Assembly (NCBI GenBank): GCA_014338405.1
Contig: JTDE01000124.1
Location: 207,313 to 271,312, forward strand
From: Paragonimus skrjabini miyazakii
Lineage: Eukaryota; Platyhelminthes; Trematoda; Plagiorchiida; Troglotrematidae
Direction: 5' to 3'
Length of the DNA stretch: 64,000 nt
A program made the position numbers and the translations under genes. The notes under the pieces were generated by a model that saw nothing but the letters and a program-made list of their open reading frames with translations, was not told the DNA's origin and ran no database searches. This document shows, piece by piece, positions 23,346 to 34,770 of this stretch. The stretch's first letter is position 1. Every line of letters starts with the position of its first letter.

Positions 23346-24768
23346 ACTTTGATACACACACCGACATCTGATCATACAGTCACTCACGTATATTCTAATA
23401 TATAGATATATATATATCAAATAATTCTCCTATAATTGCACATGCCCAGCAGAAATGTCCAAAAACCGCCGTCTGTAACCCTAATGTATGATTAATACTC
23501 CAAGAATAACAATAAACGTTATAATTAACACAGATCGTTTTGTCCACATTCACGATCTATTTCGGTACCTGGTTTTTGTATGACTGGTATGTGTTAAACG
23601 GAGGCGTAAAACAGTCAAACTTTTCACCATAATAAGTGGGACAAAAATGCATGTATGTTAAACAAATTTGAAATAAAACGCCTTCCTGAAACATGGATTC
23701 TGTTGCTAGCAGTTCAACAATGTGGCGCTAATTTTGGGCAAAATATCTGCTATGCGACTACTCGCATTAACCGGGATGAATTGCTAAACTATTTATTCTA
23801 AAAATTTGGCAACTGGTATCCCGTAGAGTTCCATACTTATATCTTTAAGGTGATATATTTTTCTACCTCCGAGTGGCGGGGTGATGAAATTCACAATACA
23901 TTTCATAGTTGACTTCGGCCCTCGTATTCATACAGTTTTTCCAGATAGTTAAGTTCATAATGAAATACCAAAATGGACTATCATCCGTGTTACTCAGTAA
24001 ACTGTGTTTTTATTTAAACCAGGTATGACAATTTGACTCCTGAAAAGAGATCCGCGTCCGATCTGCTAAACGTAACACGGAAGCTAAACAAATTATGATA
24101 GCATTTCCAAAGTGTAACAAAACTGACTCATTAATCCCCCAATGTTAAGGTGAGTGATTTGTTCAGAGTGGAATTTAGGTAAAAATTATCACCAGACTGA
24201 TTTAACCAATGATTGCTAGGTTTTTTTTAATCCGTTCTTAGCATGAACTTTTGTCAGATTGAATAGCTGTTTGCCTGTTTACCATTGGGGCAATCAAACA
24301 ACAAGAAAGCAATTAGTAGTCCTTTCCTTTTAGACAGTACAGGGTTAAGCAAACAAAAAACATACAGAAGAGAAACAACCGAGCAAACAATACAATGGAA
24401 GTTCATAAAGCAGTGTCAACAGTGCTGCGGATGCAGACTTGTTGGATCCGTGAACGTATCCAACCTATGATGCAGATGGTCTCATAGATCCCAGGTTGAG
24501 TAACAGTACCACCTAACCCTCCTCAACAGTGCTATCGTAACCTTCACAGCAAATGGCCAATTCATCGTGTGGATGTGTGGCGGTTTCCCATAACCGTCAA
24601 CAGCATCATCAAATACAGAGTAGTTTGGCGGGCTCGCCGTCTGCTTACTCGGCAGATAGGCAAGGCAGACTGTACGGCATCGGCCTGGAACTTGATGAAC
24701 TCCTACAGACCCAGTAATGATCTGTCGTATTGGCAACACAATAAGTCAACTTAATACAGTCTAGATAG
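23346..24768. other. No recognised feature apart from a short TA tract
   Basis: A small AT-alternating tract (about 23396-23418) lies just beyond the LINE. The rest is AT-rich without a supported call. The fragment 24610-24768 may be a frameshifted upstream part of the PLE that follows. Confidence 0.4.
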
Positions 24769-25242
24769 AAGACAATAGGGCTATCGCCTGCAATTACAAG
24801 AACATTCAGCGCAGCCGAACTTTGTGTACTAGCTCGAACCCAAAAGCTGCTTGTGTCTTCAAACAAAGGAGATCAATCTGTCGGTGCCACCTCACACTGT
24901 ATCTACCAATTTACGTGTAACTGCAAAGAAAGTCACATAGGCAGAACTGAGAGGTGCTTGATTTTCAGAGTGAAGGAACACTTGTTTAAATGAGTGCAGA
25001 ACTCAGTATTACCGAAGAACAGCAATGTTGTTGAAACACACAAGCAACCAGTGTCCGCAGTCGCAAGACACATCCTGACCACTGATCACGTCATTGATCC
25101 GGCTTGTGCAGTCAGAATCTTATTACGTCATCCCAGTTCAAGATTCTGGCGGTTTGCTGAAGTTTTCGCAATCAATCGACTGAAGCCGGCCCTGTGTGTT
25201 CAGAAACAATTGTTACTGAGCTTGACCCCGCCATGGACTTAG
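24769..25242 (+). pseudogene. Penelope-like element, GIY-YIG endonuclease part
   Basis: One frame runs through with a single TGA at 24991-24993. It begins in the linker after the RT (TFSAAELCVLARTQKLLV), then has HCIYQFTCNC and SHIGRTERCL, the two halves of the GIY-YIG core including the catalytic Arg, then RVKEH, ARHILTTDH and FWRFAEVFAI with the catalytic Glu. It ends near LKPALCVQKQLLLSL at a natural stop. PLEs use this domain to nick target DNA. The stop falls where relatives have Trp (KWV), a one-base TGG to TGA change. No RT is found directly upstream, so this is a 5'-truncated insertion. Confidence 0.9.
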
Positions 25243-28200
25243 TGAGCCCTCGTAACCCATCAATCGACTGTCCACTCCACCCACCCCTACCTGTTCGATA
25301 TAACAAAACTGTTTCATGTTATCGTAAATTTGGTACTGATGAATCAGTACGAAATGCTTGCATCTACCAGATTTCGTGTTCTAACAGTGTTGTTCAAAAT
25401 TCCGAAGGAAACGAATTGTTTTAAATCTTTAAATAAACGGATTTGCCAGTTTTGGGTAATTTCTGACGCCCGGACAACAAGATATCGTGATACTTCGTAG
25501 TTTTTGAGTTGCCAGTATTCAACAGGATTTACTGTTCCTTCCTACCACAGATTACTCTTCGAGCCAAGTGCTGCTGTAGTCCCATTACAAGGTGAAGTTT
25601 AAGGCAGGCTGTAAATGTTTCGTAATCTTTCTTGTTCTCGCATTCTGAAGCTAATACTTTGGGTTTGATCGTTAAGGAGTGCCAGACAAGGCAATCGGTT
25701 AGGTCAGCCTTTGTATCGCAGTACCAATGCATTAAACAGTCAGTGAACGTAGCATATAGGCAAAGTTATGAGCACACAGACTGTTCTGAACAATGCGAAA
25801 AACTGAAATAGTTTCATAAGTTTTACACTAGGTTGTAAGTTCTGCACTTAGGTATTTAGCTAACATTCATAAGTTGTTCTTAACTAGAGAGAAACCATAT
25901 TGTATTTTGAATGCTTACCTTCTAACAGATGATAACCGCTGCAAAACCGTGATGCCTTGTTCCACAAAGCCTACTCGTAAAAATATTTTACGAGGTTTTT
26001 AAACGAGACAACCTCAAAAGGGTGCTTGTCGAGAATGCACTGTGGACGGTGACGGAGAGTACCTAAGCGTATGAATATTTTCGTTGTTGTTCAGAATACA
26101 GTTGCTATTCTGTTATATGTTCCTGCGTCAGTCAACAGTGCTGTACTGAGGACAGATTGGCCAAGTGATTTTGAGTACGCAGAACTATTAGTTGAATCAC
26201 TGCATATCACAGGAAACTAGACTCTATGTCATTATTAATAGTACACTATTTGATTCGCAGACGCAGTTAATGTTCACGATATGCGCTAGATGTACGCGTT
26301 GTTAGTGTATTTGTAAGTATCCGTCTCATCAAAATCAATCTTGTCGTAAGCCAGTCCAACTTTGTTATAGATAATCTGAAAAAGTAACACGTACGCGATT
26401 AAAAAAGCAATGATCTTAACACGCATAAACAAGGACATGTCACAACTCTTGCAAATAATAAACGGTATCGTTCTCGGAGCACGACATGTCAGTCACTATC
26501 ATCCATTGACGTCTTTCATCCTCTATGTTACAAAGTCTCGTAGTCAGCCGTGTAGCTTTTGAAGTGTTCTAGTAAAAAATGCATAAACACAACTTGAAAG
26601 ACATTCGAATTTGAAGCTGTAATCAATGGGACTTTGGATGATGTGAAAACAGATTACAAATATCTCTCTCTGTGAGACCGTAGATCGCAGCTGTGACTTC
26701 GTTGAGTTTCACGAAAGAGTCACTGGCAGTCATTACGTCAAACTTATAGAACAGATTCATCGGTGTACTTATGACATAATACTCATTTTTATTATGTTTT
26801 ATTACATGTTAAAAGACACTTTTGAAGTCGGATTACCACTCAGTCTTATTGTAGTCATGTCTTAACAAGCGTCAGTGTTTGTCATTGTCGGTTGGTCAAT
26901 AAAGTCCAACCATAGTAGACCGTCATCCTAACAAACTGGTGGATTCCAAAGACACAGCGGGGTATTTCGGTTGTCACGTGTTAATGTAACATCTCCAAGC
27001 TCTTGACATGGCTTCGAGGATCAATCAGTATAGCACACATCTCATCGTTTCTTTCGTCTGTTCCACAGCAGTTGAAGCTTAGATATTTTACAGATCATCC
27101 TGTTCATAATTACCAAAGTATTCATATTACCTACCAGCAAATTAACGTAATCCCCTAGAAGCAACTAGTTATAACTTTCGCGATCGATATATCAGTAGCA
27201 CAGTATGCATCCCAAACTCCGCGCACTTCATCTACGAGTTGAACAGGATGGCCTATCTGGAAGTTGTCCCACACTGAGAGGTGAAAGTTTACAGATAACG
27301 TGCATCCTAAGGGACACTTGAACTGGCAAGTACACAGTTCTTAAGATTGCTTCTATTGTATGAAAATAAATTGATTCAGCCGCATAAAATGCAAACGGAG
27401 CTTAACCTCCAATTAAAATGATCTCAAAGTAGGGTTAAAACTTTTCAGCCGAATGTTATGCGAAAATATTTTAACTGGATATATCAGTATGGTAAATATG
27501 GAAAAACGAACAAGCATACTTTTATTGTTCTCAATGTGAATGCGTTCCTCATTGTCCTCATGTAAGGAGTCAAAGTGCCTGAAAGCCTTAGATGACTTTA
27601 ATCAACACTGGTTATTTTCGAAAGGAGCTGACTGGAAAGTCTTTGGGAATGCGATAGCTGTGATCAGCTATGGGTAGCGTTCAGTCTATATGAAAACCAA
27701 TATCCCTTACTACTCACCAGTTCAAAATGTTTTGCGATATGTGTGATTTGGGCTGCTCGACATGAATATGTAAATTACACAGAACGTGCGTAAAGTCACG
27801 CTGGGTGAACCAATCACTGGACGCATGTTCTAGTACTTATAAAACACTTCATTTGTGTCATGGTTTCAGTCTTCTTTAAGCTAACCTGTTGCCACTATCG
27901 ATCAATGCAGCTGTGAAAGATGTCAGACTCGTATAGCAGGTAGATCGTTTCTGTCACAACGTTCACCTCAGTATATCCGAACAAAAATAGGTAACGTTAC
28001 AAGAATGAAGAGGATTGAAAAAATCACACAGACTTTAGGCACACGCGAATAGTACCAAATTCACTAATCAGAGTGTCTAAAATGGAATCATTTCAAATAC
28101 GTTTCGTTCGTACTTTACGTAAAACAGGCACGTTAGCTACAATCGACTAGTGTGCATTTTACAAACAAGTAAGCACAGAAATAGTGCGCTAGACTTTAGG

Positions 28201-29059
28201 TTTGTCAGTTTACATTGTTACTGGGACCCTTCCTTTTCTTCTGAATACAACTCATTAACTGCATATGATCAAAATAACAAAGTAACTATGAAGCTTACAA
28301 AGGAAAACGTCAGTTCTTGGTATGTTCCATCAGGTTGTGGATTTCGTCAAACATGCACTGAGAGACTGTTTAAAAACTAACGCAGAAAAATGGAGATTAT
28401 ATTTTGTTGCTAAGGTCTTGAGGCTGAAAACAGGCATTACAGCAAAAACAAGGAATGTTGAACCACCAAACGACACCTTCAAATACTATCCCGATAAATA
28501 ATGAGCAATGTTCACTGGGCTGCAAGACGTCAAACAAGGAACCTCGTTGATCTTGTTGAGATTGACCACATGAATTTTAACATCTGAGTTGCTCCTATAT
28601 CTGCATTCAACGGGACCGAACCACTCACTTCGTCAGCTGATCCGATATCGCAGACGAGTCGAGTGCTATTGTCAGGTTGATTCGTGTGGAAGCGACGCCT
28701 GAGGGTGTGAGTCGGAAACTGTCGAGAATACGCTCAACAAGGGTGGAAACTTGAAAACCCACCTATCACAAAGAAACACAGTAGGGTTGTTAACCTCCAA
28801 GTAAACTCCGAGATACAGTGGTCCACAAAACCATGTTTTCAATATGGCATAGGAATCTCCGCGGCTTAGTCCCACCCCTCAACTTGACGTTAAACTTATC
28901 AGTCCTTAGAAATAGGATCACAAAAATACAGCAACTGTTGTTGCTGGTGAAAAAGTGTTTTAGTTCCGTGACTGTTAACATTATTCGTTTACTTGCTTAT
29001 AGTGTATACCGGAGCCATGCTGAGCCCTCAGAAATTAACGAGTAATTACTGATCGATTA
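25243..29059. other. No recognised feature apart from the retrozyme tail at 27613
   Basis: AT-rich sequence. A perfect 8-bp hairpin (GTACTGAT/ATCAGTAC) lies at 25333-25350. Frames of up to 76 codons have no domain. Confidence 0.4.
27613..27735 (+). mobile_element. Retrozyme tail fragment
   Basis: It begins with TATTTTCGAAAGGAGCTGAC, the sequence just after the ribozyme in complete copies, and continues through GGGAATGCGATAGCTGTGAT to CTTACTACTCACCAG. It is 5'-truncated at nearly the same place as the fragment at 1148. Confidence 0.8.
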
Positions 29060-29310
29060 TTTTCAGGAAGAATATTACGAGAAAACGGTTGCATCACATC
29101 TCCAGTTTATCGGTCTGATCAAGACTACAAACGGCATTGGCGAAAGAGATTGTTCTTTAGTTCTCGCCAAATACGAATTCGTAGTTGGTCTTCATAGGAG
29201 GATTATAACCCTCTATGGGGACTCAGAAGATACTGGACCATTGAGCGGTTCACTCTCATGACTAGTAGATTGAGTGAAGCTGGGCTGGATGCCTTTTGAG
29301 CAAGTTAACA
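29060..29310 (+). pseudogene. Decayed coding-like segment, possibly N-terminal part of the PLE downstream
   Basis: One frame reads YEKTVASHLQFIGLIKT, then GIGERDCSLVLAKYEFVV and HRRIITLYGDSEDTGPL before stops appear. The residue mix looks protein-like, with alternating charged and hydrophobic residues, but I cannot assign the family. Its position about 0.7 kb upstream of recognisable PLE reverse transcriptase sequence makes an N-terminal PLE region possible. Alternatives are a gag-like piece of another element or a host exon. Confidence 0.3.
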
Positions 29311-30008
29311 AGCGATTTACACTGTAGCCAATGGCTCTGAGAGAACAGAGCATACTGTCAAAACAAGTGAGAAGCTACTCTACAGCGTATAATTACGGAC
29401 AAAATGTTCAACAAATAGGGAGTAGGAAGATTTTTTAAAAGATTGTTGACGTTTCCGTTAGAGAATCACCAACAACTCATTTGTAAGTGATGACTCTGAG
29501 TTGACTGAAAATGTGGGGATATTAAAAATCATGGATCAGGATGCAAATTGTACCTAAAATATCCTTGTAGGTAAAATCTATGTGAAAATATTTTGCGAAG
29601 ATCGCCGTTTTAACTGTCATCCTCCCAGTCTAAATCCTGCGTACCCAGTTCATCTTCTAAGCAGAGTAATAGCAACAAGCGCATGATTCTCATGACAGCA
29701 TTGGTGATCATAAACAGTATCAAAGTAATAACGAACATTCTGAAGAATATGGGACTAGGGCATGAACCACACCAAGTAATACTATCCACGATCATAGAAG
29801 TCCGACGTCTCGACCGAGTGTTTAGCACAGAAGCCCGAACCAAGTTTGTTTATGGTGCTAAGTTGATAATGTTCTGGTTAAGTAGACCGTGTGAGAAAAA
29901 TGAAGAAACAACAGATTCTCGAGGGATATGCTTCACTAGGAACTCACCACAGGTTCAAAACCCAGTGGAAGACTGGATCTGAGCTACAGTATTGTTTGTA
30001 AATGGAAC

Positions 30009-31480
30009 ATGACATCGACTGACAGTAACGCTGAATGCAATCTAGTAAGTTATATCGCCAGAATATTGTACAATCTCTGTAGGATGAAAAAACAGGCGGA
30101 CGTGAAACTAGTCATTAATACAGACAGAAGTTGGGGAAAATCGATGACACCAGTAAAGGGAAAACAATTTTTGACTGTAAGACGAAGATTTTGTAAAGAT
30201 GTTGAATACAGCAAACAACATACACACGCTCTGACTGATTATGATGGTTGTCCGTTGAGTCAATCTTTAACAAGAAACACGAACAGTATGTTTATGTCAT
30301 ATATGAAACGTCATAAATGGCATAATCATTCAAAAACCAAAAGATTTCAGTCATCAGTGAACACATGAGTAGTGTAATAAGGTTGGAAACGGGAGACCAT
30401 AAACAAGTTAACGACCGGAAGCTTCGACAGAATCGACCAATCGGCAAATGACACTAAAATGTCTGACCACCTGTCAAATGGACTTACGAGAAAGATGATA
30501 CCTGAATTAAATAGACCAGAGTCGGCATCGTACCGTTTAATCAGCGAGGTATTGTATGAGTATGGAAGCTTTACTACTTTTAGAAAAATGCAATGAGGTA
30601 ATTTGTCATTTCACGACTGCATAACATTTACATTCTAACAATGCTGTCTGCTGTCACCAGTTGTGAAAGACAGCACCTCTAAAATGATAGCAGCAGACTG
30701 GTAGGCTGACTTAGATGAAGTAACAGTTTACCTTCAGTTGTTTAAAAATCCGCCAATATATTAATTATCCTCCATCAAAACACCACAACAGTCTAGTGAG
30801 ATACAACCCCAAGCAAACAGCTATGTAATCTGGCTTATTGAAGAGCCGTTAAAGAATATGATTATCACAACCTGACCGTCAAGGACATTTGTGTGTACTT
30901 TTTATGATGATTTACCTGATAGCTGGTCTGCCTAGCAACTTACGAATTTTTTCAGTCGTTTCCAGATTCCCGTAGAATTCCTAAGAAGCCAGTTATGCGG
31001 ACAACTGTTTTCGATAATTCTCATCGGGCTTTTACAATTACATAAAGTACATGCTTTTTATATATTGAAAAATTAGAGCAAATCAAATAGGTCATTAGAA
31101 TCATAGACATGGGGTGGATCACAGTCTCCTGGAGAGGAGTAGGAGTGTTGGTGAATGTGTGGCATTATCACTTGTGCCTGCCGTGAGACATGCATTCGGC
31201 GGTGTCAACTGGGATCTCCGTTGGGTCCGTTGCTGGCAGACATATTCATGGCTAAACTAGAAACCAACGAATTACGCCATGTCGTCAATAATTGCTGTCT
31301 CTATAGGCGCTATGTAGACATATTTTGTTTGATAAACGACAAAGATGACACACGGTCTCTACTAGTTGAATTTAACCATGCGCATCCGATGAGAATCACC
31401 GAAAACAGCTGTTCGCATAACTTACTTCTTATGAATTCACGAATTGACTCTGTTCGCGGTAGACTTCAAGTGTAATGTAA
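30009..31480 (+). mobile_element. Penelope-like element, reverse transcriptase relic
   Basis: Pieces follow the PLE order. KKQADVKLVINTDRSWGKSM at about 30080 matches the fingers motif (N/PADKG...VVMD in relatives). GLTRKMIPELNRPES at about 30480 matches the stretch before the conserved R-x-Y-G-L-P-K-x-H block. From 31155, CQLGSPLGPLLADIFMAKLE is followed by LYRRYVDIFCLIND and FNHAHPM. The active site YVDD has lost one Asp codon (YVDIF, 31311-31325) with the frame kept. The region after 31480 decays, and a PLE-type hammerhead segment lies at 31767-31990, so this may be a near full-length relic ending in its own terminal repeat. Confidence 0.88.
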
Positions 31481-31766
31481 CTACCCATCCTGACTGAGAG
31501 TTAAACACCAGACATCGCGATAGTGGGGTGAATGTGTTATTCCCTAATCGGATTAATCAACATTGTCGTGATAGAATCATTATATCATATCAATGAAGCA
31601 CCAGCGTTTTCCAAATTAGAGTGCAATAAATATCTTGTCGACCTGATCACTAGAAATTCTCGATGAGGTTGGAATCTCCGTGCTTATTAAAACTGACTGT
31701 AATCGCTGGCCAACATGCTCTTGTCACTTACATAAGGACAATGTAACCTAGGCGGGGATACACATA

Positions 31767-31860
31767 TTATTGATAAATGGATTGAGAATAACACAACCTT
31801 CTGCGCAAGTTGTAATACTCTAAGTTTCAACCACCTCGGGTGGCCTTTCTCAAGAGTGTT
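31767..31860 (-). repeat. PLE terminal segment with degenerate minimal hammerhead, inverted copy
   Basis: On the minus strand this is the same ~95-bp segment as 31889-31990, ending in CTCAATCCATTTATCAATAA. Its hammerhead-like core is damaged: UUGAGAA instead of CUGAGGA, and GAAACUUA instead of GAAACGUA. It lies head-on to the intact copy, separated by about 28 bp, so the transcript could form a long hairpin. Confidence 0.85.
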
Positions 31861-31888
31861 CTAATCAAAATTATCGAACTTTCGATTA

Positions 31889-31990
31889 CAACACTCCTGA
31901 GGAAGGCCACCCGAGGTGGTTGAAACGTAGAGTATTACAACTTGCTCGTAACGTTGTGTTATTCTCAATCCATTTATCGATAACATGTTA
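31889..31990 (+). ncRNA. PLE-type minimal hammerhead segment
   Basis: Positions 31891-31934 read ACACTC, core CUGAGGA, stem II (CCACC/GGUGG), GAAA, then CGUA and GAGU. Stem I is ACUC/GAGU, and the helix III equivalent is only the AC/GU pair with no loop. Such minimal helix III hammerheads are known from PLE terminal repeats, where they are thought to work best as dimers. Core residues fit the consensus with G at the free position 7, and the cleavage triplet would be GUA. The assignment is structural inference; activity is untested. Confidence 0.65.
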
Positions 31991-34586
31991 AACACGACGT
32001 CCAGACTGTTTGACTTCATTCGTACAAAATTTGGTGCGGATATCTCACAAGAGATACACATAAGTAGTAAGTACTAATGAGAGCACAGTTCCAGTTTACT
32101 GTATATTATTAAAATATCCAAACCAAACTCGTGCGATGTGTTCTAATCCAGGGAATTTACTTGGGCTGTATGATCAAACCTGATGTCCATGAGTCATTGA
32201 TTTTCTGGCGGTTGTGTATCCGTTTGTCTTGAGTATATATCGGATTCCATTTCTTTGGAACTTTGTACCGTTCGCGTGAGATTTGTTCTATAGTTTGTTG
32301 AAACAGACGTAAATCTGATGATTCTTTTGTTTGTGACATTATTTCTGTGTTATAATAAAGTTTCGGGGAATAAGGTGGGTGCGATTTGCATGAGAGGAAC
32401 GTGAGGATTACAATAAACTCATATGGAAAACAAACATAAATCCATTAATTTCAAATTAAGTTTGAAATTTGCACTGACAGAAACACCAATTCAAATGTAA
32501 GAAAATGCGCGATTTTCAGCCTCAAGATTAACGGAAATCAAAACTATTCAAATAAATACACATATTATGAACAAACAACTTGGAGACTTCGGTCGCCTTG
32601 GTGTTTAAGACCAACCGCTATGTAACTTTACCCTTCCAGTACCACTGAAGGTGTATTAACATACTGATGCACGCGATATTGTGCAGGAAGTTCATAAGAA
32701 TCGACATCGAAGGCGAGTGGTACCTGAATCGCCACGACGAACTCACAGTCCGTACTGTATCGACTGTGATTGTATTATTGCGTGACAATCTATCATAATT
32801 TCGTGCTTCGAGCATACTTAGGAGAATGTTTTTGACCTACCAAGGTGGCATTTTCAACCACCTGGGAAGACACGATCGGGCCATGCTGATCTAACCGTGT
32901 GGAACTCGATTTCAGCTTATATAACGTGTATTCGTTGTTATTCATTCATCAGTTTCGGGTTGTTCATCACGGACAGTATGCTCCTTCTCGTTACAAGGAC
33001 ACGTATTAGTGAGAACGTCACATCAATATTTCTTCAAGCAGACATTGACATTAGTCACATCAGTATTGCAGGTGGACGTTAATTCGCATAATCGAAGCAC
33101 ATGTCGAGAATTGGACAATTTCACTGAGTGCAAATGACCAAAATGATGAAATCGCACTGACACATTCTGTATAAAGCAAAGGAAATGTATCGTTCAAAAC
33201 CTCAATAACCCTCAATAAGAATGACAGACATGATGTAGTGAATCGAGGTAGTTAAGATGTAGTAATTTTGTCATCATTTTCTTGCTTAAATTGCACCAGC
33301 TTGTCATTCTCTTTCCCCTTGTCTTCACCTAATAATGTTACGTCTGCCATGTGACAAACAGGAAGAATTGTCTACAGAAATGAACCATACTGATCACATT
33401 TATGAAGGATATCAATCAAAAGTAGGATAGTTTCTAACTGTAAAATCTCTCTTTTCGAGTGTAAGAGGACAAATATTCCGTCATTCCATGTGCTCGAAAT
33501 TTGGAGCAGCTGACATGTGTTCTTTCAGTCCTCATTTCAAACCAGCTTCTGGCGTCTCGTTACTGCTGTACATTTACGCCAATGGAATTTTCAGTTGTTT
33601 TACTTATATTCATACCACCCAAGCTAATCAGCATACACTGATGGGCATTTGTGACATTATGTACAATGGAAGTTGGACGATTTGAAGAGAGAAGTTGAAC
33701 GGATACAAATGATACAAGCTTGTTGCTCGGACATACTAACGGAATATTGTTAAGGATGGTGCCGTCATCAAGATGAATCTCAGTGAAAATTATTCATATT
33801 GATATAACCAACACTCAAAAGTATAAACCTTTCTTTTATCTGTTAATGATTGTAGTGGCCTTGGAAATTACAATCGTATTCTAAGGATTTCAGAAACGGG
33901 TGATTTCCTGTTTAATACTCGATTTAAAATTTTGAATAAAACTACTGTAAGAATACCCCTTTGTCAAAATGTTCTTTGTCATTTTACTTCAGCCCATCCT
34001 AGTACAAATCCTGTTGCGGCTGATCTTCACCTTTCACAAACCCAAATATTCACGATGCATACTCTCCGTGTATCTTTCTCAAACAGTACTCCGAACAACA
34101 AACAGCTACAGCTTTTTATTCTGCTTGCAATATTGATGCAGTTTTCCGTGTTCTTTAATTAAACGGAGTGTCTACTGTACTTAATAACTAAACGACGTTT
34201 GCCTTCCAATGAAAATTGATTAGTTTATGATTCCATCTTGAGACCAAAGCACGTGATATACGGCTAATTTGCTTTCTACCACTGGTCAGTTGTTCTGTGT
34301 TGATTGACATTGAAAAATTAATGCCCAAATGTTTTTGAATGCAAATCGCGGTTTGGTTGTACCAGTTTCAATGCCAGTCAACCTTGGATTATTTTTTGCT
34401 TTCGCTGAAAACAATATAACGTGCACTTTAACGTACAGATTACGCATGTTTCACAGCTTGTATATGAAATGACCAAATAATACTTGAGTTTACTTAGCGA
34501 ATAAAATGCTCAACACTGTCTGGGCAGTCGATCCTCTGGATCATTTGGTGAATTCCATGAGACAGCGGGACGGGTGGGTAATCGAG
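31991..34586. other. No recognised feature
   Basis: No supported gene or repeat. Frames of 60-76 codons on both strands have no motif. Confidence 0.4.
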
Positions 34587-34770
34587 TCCAAATGTGAAAT
34601 ATCCGAGCTCTCGGCGTGGCTTCGTAGCTCAGCTGGTAGAGCGCTTGCCGCGTTGAGGCATGGTGTTTCTGTTGCTGGTTCGGATCCAGCCGAAGCCCTG
34701 ACTTTTCACAGTTGGGTCTAATCTAAAATCATAAATCTGCCATACTACTCATTAGTAATATACTCTTTTT
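34587..34770 (+). mobile_element. Second tRNA-headed SINE family, best copy
   Basis: After GAGTCCAAATGTG comes a tRNA-like head at 34618-34697. It has acceptor stem GGCTTCG/CGAAGCC (7 perfect pairs), D stem GCTC/GAGC with A box TAGCTCAGCTGG, and T arm GCTGG/CCAGC with B box GGTTCGGATCC. The anticodon arm is too long and does not fold cleanly, so it is not a functional tRNA gene. The body follows (CCCTGACTTTTCACAGTTGG), and the 3' end CTACTCATTAGTAATATAC resembles the retrozyme tail. Related copies lie at 47226 and 63108. No hammerhead is present in this family. Confidence 0.85.

Noticed and set aside
25333..25350. CTGATGA near GAAA as another hammerhead
   Set aside because: The bases between form a perfect GTACTGAT/ATCAGTAC hairpin that uses the core itself; no stem II, cleavage triplet or stem I partner is present.
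34618..34697. Functional tRNA gene
   Set aside because: The anticodon arm and variable region are about eight bases too long and do not fold. The sequence continues into a SINE body and recurs in decayed form at 47.3 and 63.1 kb.
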